Shown one piece after another: positions 13,931 to 14,782 of a stretch of DNA of 14,782 nt; the stretch's first letter is position 1; each line of letters begins with the position of its first letter. This stretch comes from an uncultured Faecalibacterium sp. (GTDB lineage Bacteria; Bacillota; Clostridia; Oscillospirales; Ruminococcaceae): positions 1 through 14,782 of the forward strand of contig CABQHF010000026.1 in assembly GCA_902463905.1 (NCBI GenBank). Reading direction: 5' to 3'. Below the pieces are notes generated by a model. It saw only the letters and a list, made by a program, of their open reading frames with translations. It did no database searches and was not told the origin of the DNA. The position numbers were made by a program, and so were the translations under genes.

Positions 13931-14404
13931 TCACTGACCCTGCTCGTCTACGACCTTCAGGCCCTGGGTCTGCTCGATCTCGGTCAGCATATCCACACGC
14001 GCCTGATGGCGGCCGCCCTCATACTTGGCATTCAGCCACTCGTCCACGATCATCTTGGCAGTCTCCACGCCGATGACCCGTGCGCCGAAAGCGATGATGT
14101 TGGAGTTGTTGTGCTGCTTGCTCATGCGGGCGGAATAGGGCTCGCTGCACACGCAGGCACGCACGCCCTTGACCTTGTTGGCGGCCAGGCTGATACCCAC
14201 GCCGGTGCCGCAGATCAGCACACCGCCGTCCACTTCGCCGTTGGCCACCATCTTGCCCACCTTGTAACCGCTGATGGGGTAGTTGAAGCTCTCAGTGCTG
14301 TTGGTACCGACGTCGATGACCTCGATGCCCTTGTCCTCCAGATACTTCTTGATCTCCTTCTTCATTTCGACCGCGCTGTGGTCGTTGCCGATTGCCAGTT
14401 TCAT
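13931..14404 (-). CDS. rpiB: Ribose-5-phosphate isomerase B (RpiB/LacAB family)
   Basis: Cytosolic isomerase that interconverts ribose 5-phosphate and ribulose 5-phosphate in the pentose phosphate pathway; related family members act on allose or galactose 6-phosphate. Seen in 157 residues: AIGNDHSAVEMK (4-15) with Asp8-His9, ICGTGVGISLAANK (64-77) with catalytic Cys65 and the phosphate-binding GTG loop, SKQHNNSNIIAFGARV (95-110) with His98, and GGRHQARVDML (130-140) with Arg132, His133 and Arg136. These are the usual RpiB active-site positions, including the Cys that separates RpiB from unrelated RpiA. AAGGAG lies 9 nt before the ATG. It is monocistronic: own promoter, own terminator. The LacA/LacB isomerase assignment is less likely because no lac genes adjoin it. 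Confidence 0.94.
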   Translation of the reverse strand: MKLAIGNDHSAVEMKKEIKKYLEDKGIEVIDVGTNSTESFNYPISGYKVGKMVANGEVDGGVLICGTGVGISLAANKVKGVRACVCSEPYSARMSKQHNNSNIIAFGARVIGVETAKMIVDEWLNAKYEGGRHQARVDMLTEIEQTQGLKVVDEQGQ

Positions 14405-14474
14405 ACAGATACGCTCCTTATCTTATAGACATTCTATGTTTTCCTGCCGTGCAGGCCATCATTTCCTATTTTAA

Positions 14475-14503
14475 AAAATAGCACAGGCATAAAGCCTTGT
14501 CAA
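14475..14503 (-). promoter_or_regulatory. Probable promoter of rpiB
   Basis: On the minus strand TTGACA (14498-14503), 17-nt spacer, TATTTT (14475-14480, 4/6). This gives a 5' UTR of about 64 nt before the rpiB ATG. Confidence 0.55.
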
Positions 14504-14545
14504 TAGGAGGCCAGAGCCGGTGCGCTCCCGGCCGCCGGGAACGCC

Positions 14546-14702
14546 AAAAGGAGCTGTTGAAAATAAAAATGTGATAGCAACTTGCACAAAAAAACAGTGC
14601 AAAAGCAGAAGCCCGGAACCCTTTTTGAGCCGTTTTGGCCCCGAAAAGGTTCCGGGTTTTGTGCATATTTTTTCAGAGAGCTATTTTGCAACAGCCCCTT
14701 TT
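14546..14702. mobile_element. MITE-like element with imperfect terminal inverted repeats
   Basis: The left end AAAAGGAGCTGTTGAAAATA (14546-14565) matches the reverse complement of the right end (14682-14702) except for A/G at one position and one extra C. Inside lies a strong inverted repeat CCCGGAACC (14612-14620) / GGTTCCGGG (14648-14656) and a small TTGCAC (14582-14587) / GTGCAA (14597-14602) hairpin. No reading frame of note is inside. The 157-bp size, paired ends and lack of genes fit a MITE or other intergenic repeat. The GGGGCTGTTGCAAAA-type end resembles ends of some insertion sequences. No target duplication is evident. Confidence 0.5.
14610..14660 (+). terminator. Strong hairpin inside the MITE-like element, terminator-capable on the plus strand
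   Basis: CCCGGAACC / GGTTCCGGG 9-bp stem, extended by TTTT/AAAA pairing, followed by TTTTG on the plus strand. It may act as a terminator, but no plus-strand gene precedes it, so it may simply be element structure. Confidence 0.4.
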
Positions 14703-14711
14703 ACATCAGAA

Positions 14712-14782
14712 TCAGGCAAACAATGCCACGATCACCTGCATGGCCACGCCCACAAAGGCACCGGCGGCCCAGGTGAGGCCGG
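14712..14782 (-). CDS. C-terminal end of a membrane protein (cut by window edge)
   Basis: The last 23 codons of a minus-strand gene entering from the right edge. They read GLTWAAGAFVGVAMQVIVALFA and stop: a hydrophobic, small-residue-rich segment like the final helix of a transporter or other integral membrane protein. Too short to name. Its transcript would run into the MITE-like element at 14702. Confidence 0.5.
   Translation of the reverse strand, partial: GLTWAAGAFVGVAMQVIVALFA

Noticed and set aside
14405..14545. Small hairpins AGGC/GCCT (14486-14498) and TCCCGG/CCGGGA (14526-14540) as terminators
   Set aside because: The first has a 4-bp stem and overlaps the spacer of the rpiB promoter; the second lacks a T-tract.
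1..14782. CRISPR arrays, tRNA or rRNA genes, complete insertion sequences
   Set aside because: No regularly spaced repeats, no cloverleaf with a conserved T-loop, no transposase or rRNA-like sequence seen.

Overview
The window looks like part of the chromosome of a GC-rich, Gram-positive anaerobic gut bacterium of the Oscillospiraceae/Ruminococcaceae, in the style of Faecalibacterium, Gemmiger or Subdoligranulum. The reasons are the base composition, strong Shine-Dalgarno sequences, clostridial-type promoters, lipoprotein-type secreted proteins and the gene families present. This placement is inferred; no rRNA or other marker gene is present. All genes read as intact, apart from the two cut by the window edges. 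I see no tRNA, rRNA, CRISPR array, complete insertion sequence or prophage.

Left part (1-2640). The 5' part of a KdpD-like sensor histidine kinase gene runs off the left edge on the minus strand. A divergent intergenic region of about 280 bp follows. It holds a strong promoter, a structured stretch and a terminator, which I read as a candidate small RNA of about 95 nt (~724-817), then a second promoter for a PLP-dependent threonine aldolase gene. Next is a stand-alone glucose-type PTS EIIA gene (crr-like), closed by a strong terminator.

Middle (2640-9183), all minus strand. Reading in the direction of transcription: a secreted ABC-type solute-binding lipoprotein, 47 bp before a 1010-residue membrane receptor with periplasmic sensor, PAS-like, GGDEF and EAL domains. 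No permease or ATPase gene is present, so the binding protein may feed a c-di-GMP receptor. After a terminator comes a CobW/COG0523-like GTPase with altered metal and G4 motifs, then a YczE/YitT-like membrane protein.

Right-middle (9184-13682). This is the most unusual part. A LysR regulator is divergent from a Tat-exported, lipobox-bearing flavoprotein reductase. The reductase has a fumarate reductase/urocanate reductase-type FAD domain and a C-terminal FMN-binding domain. Downstream of it, behind its own promoter and a structured leader, lies a HemN/HemW-like protein in which two of the three radical-SAM cluster cysteines are replaced. The reductase appears to lack the residues that bind and protonate fumarate in Shewanella flavocytochrome c3, so it probably reduces another acceptor outside the membrane. 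The LysR protein would sense that acceptor or a related compound.

Right end (13683-14782). After the LysR terminator come rpiB (ribose-5-phosphate isomerase B) on the minus strand with a recognisable promoter, a 157-bp MITE-like element with 20-bp imperfect terminal inverted repeats and a strong inner hairpin, and the last 23 codons of a membrane protein cut by the edge.
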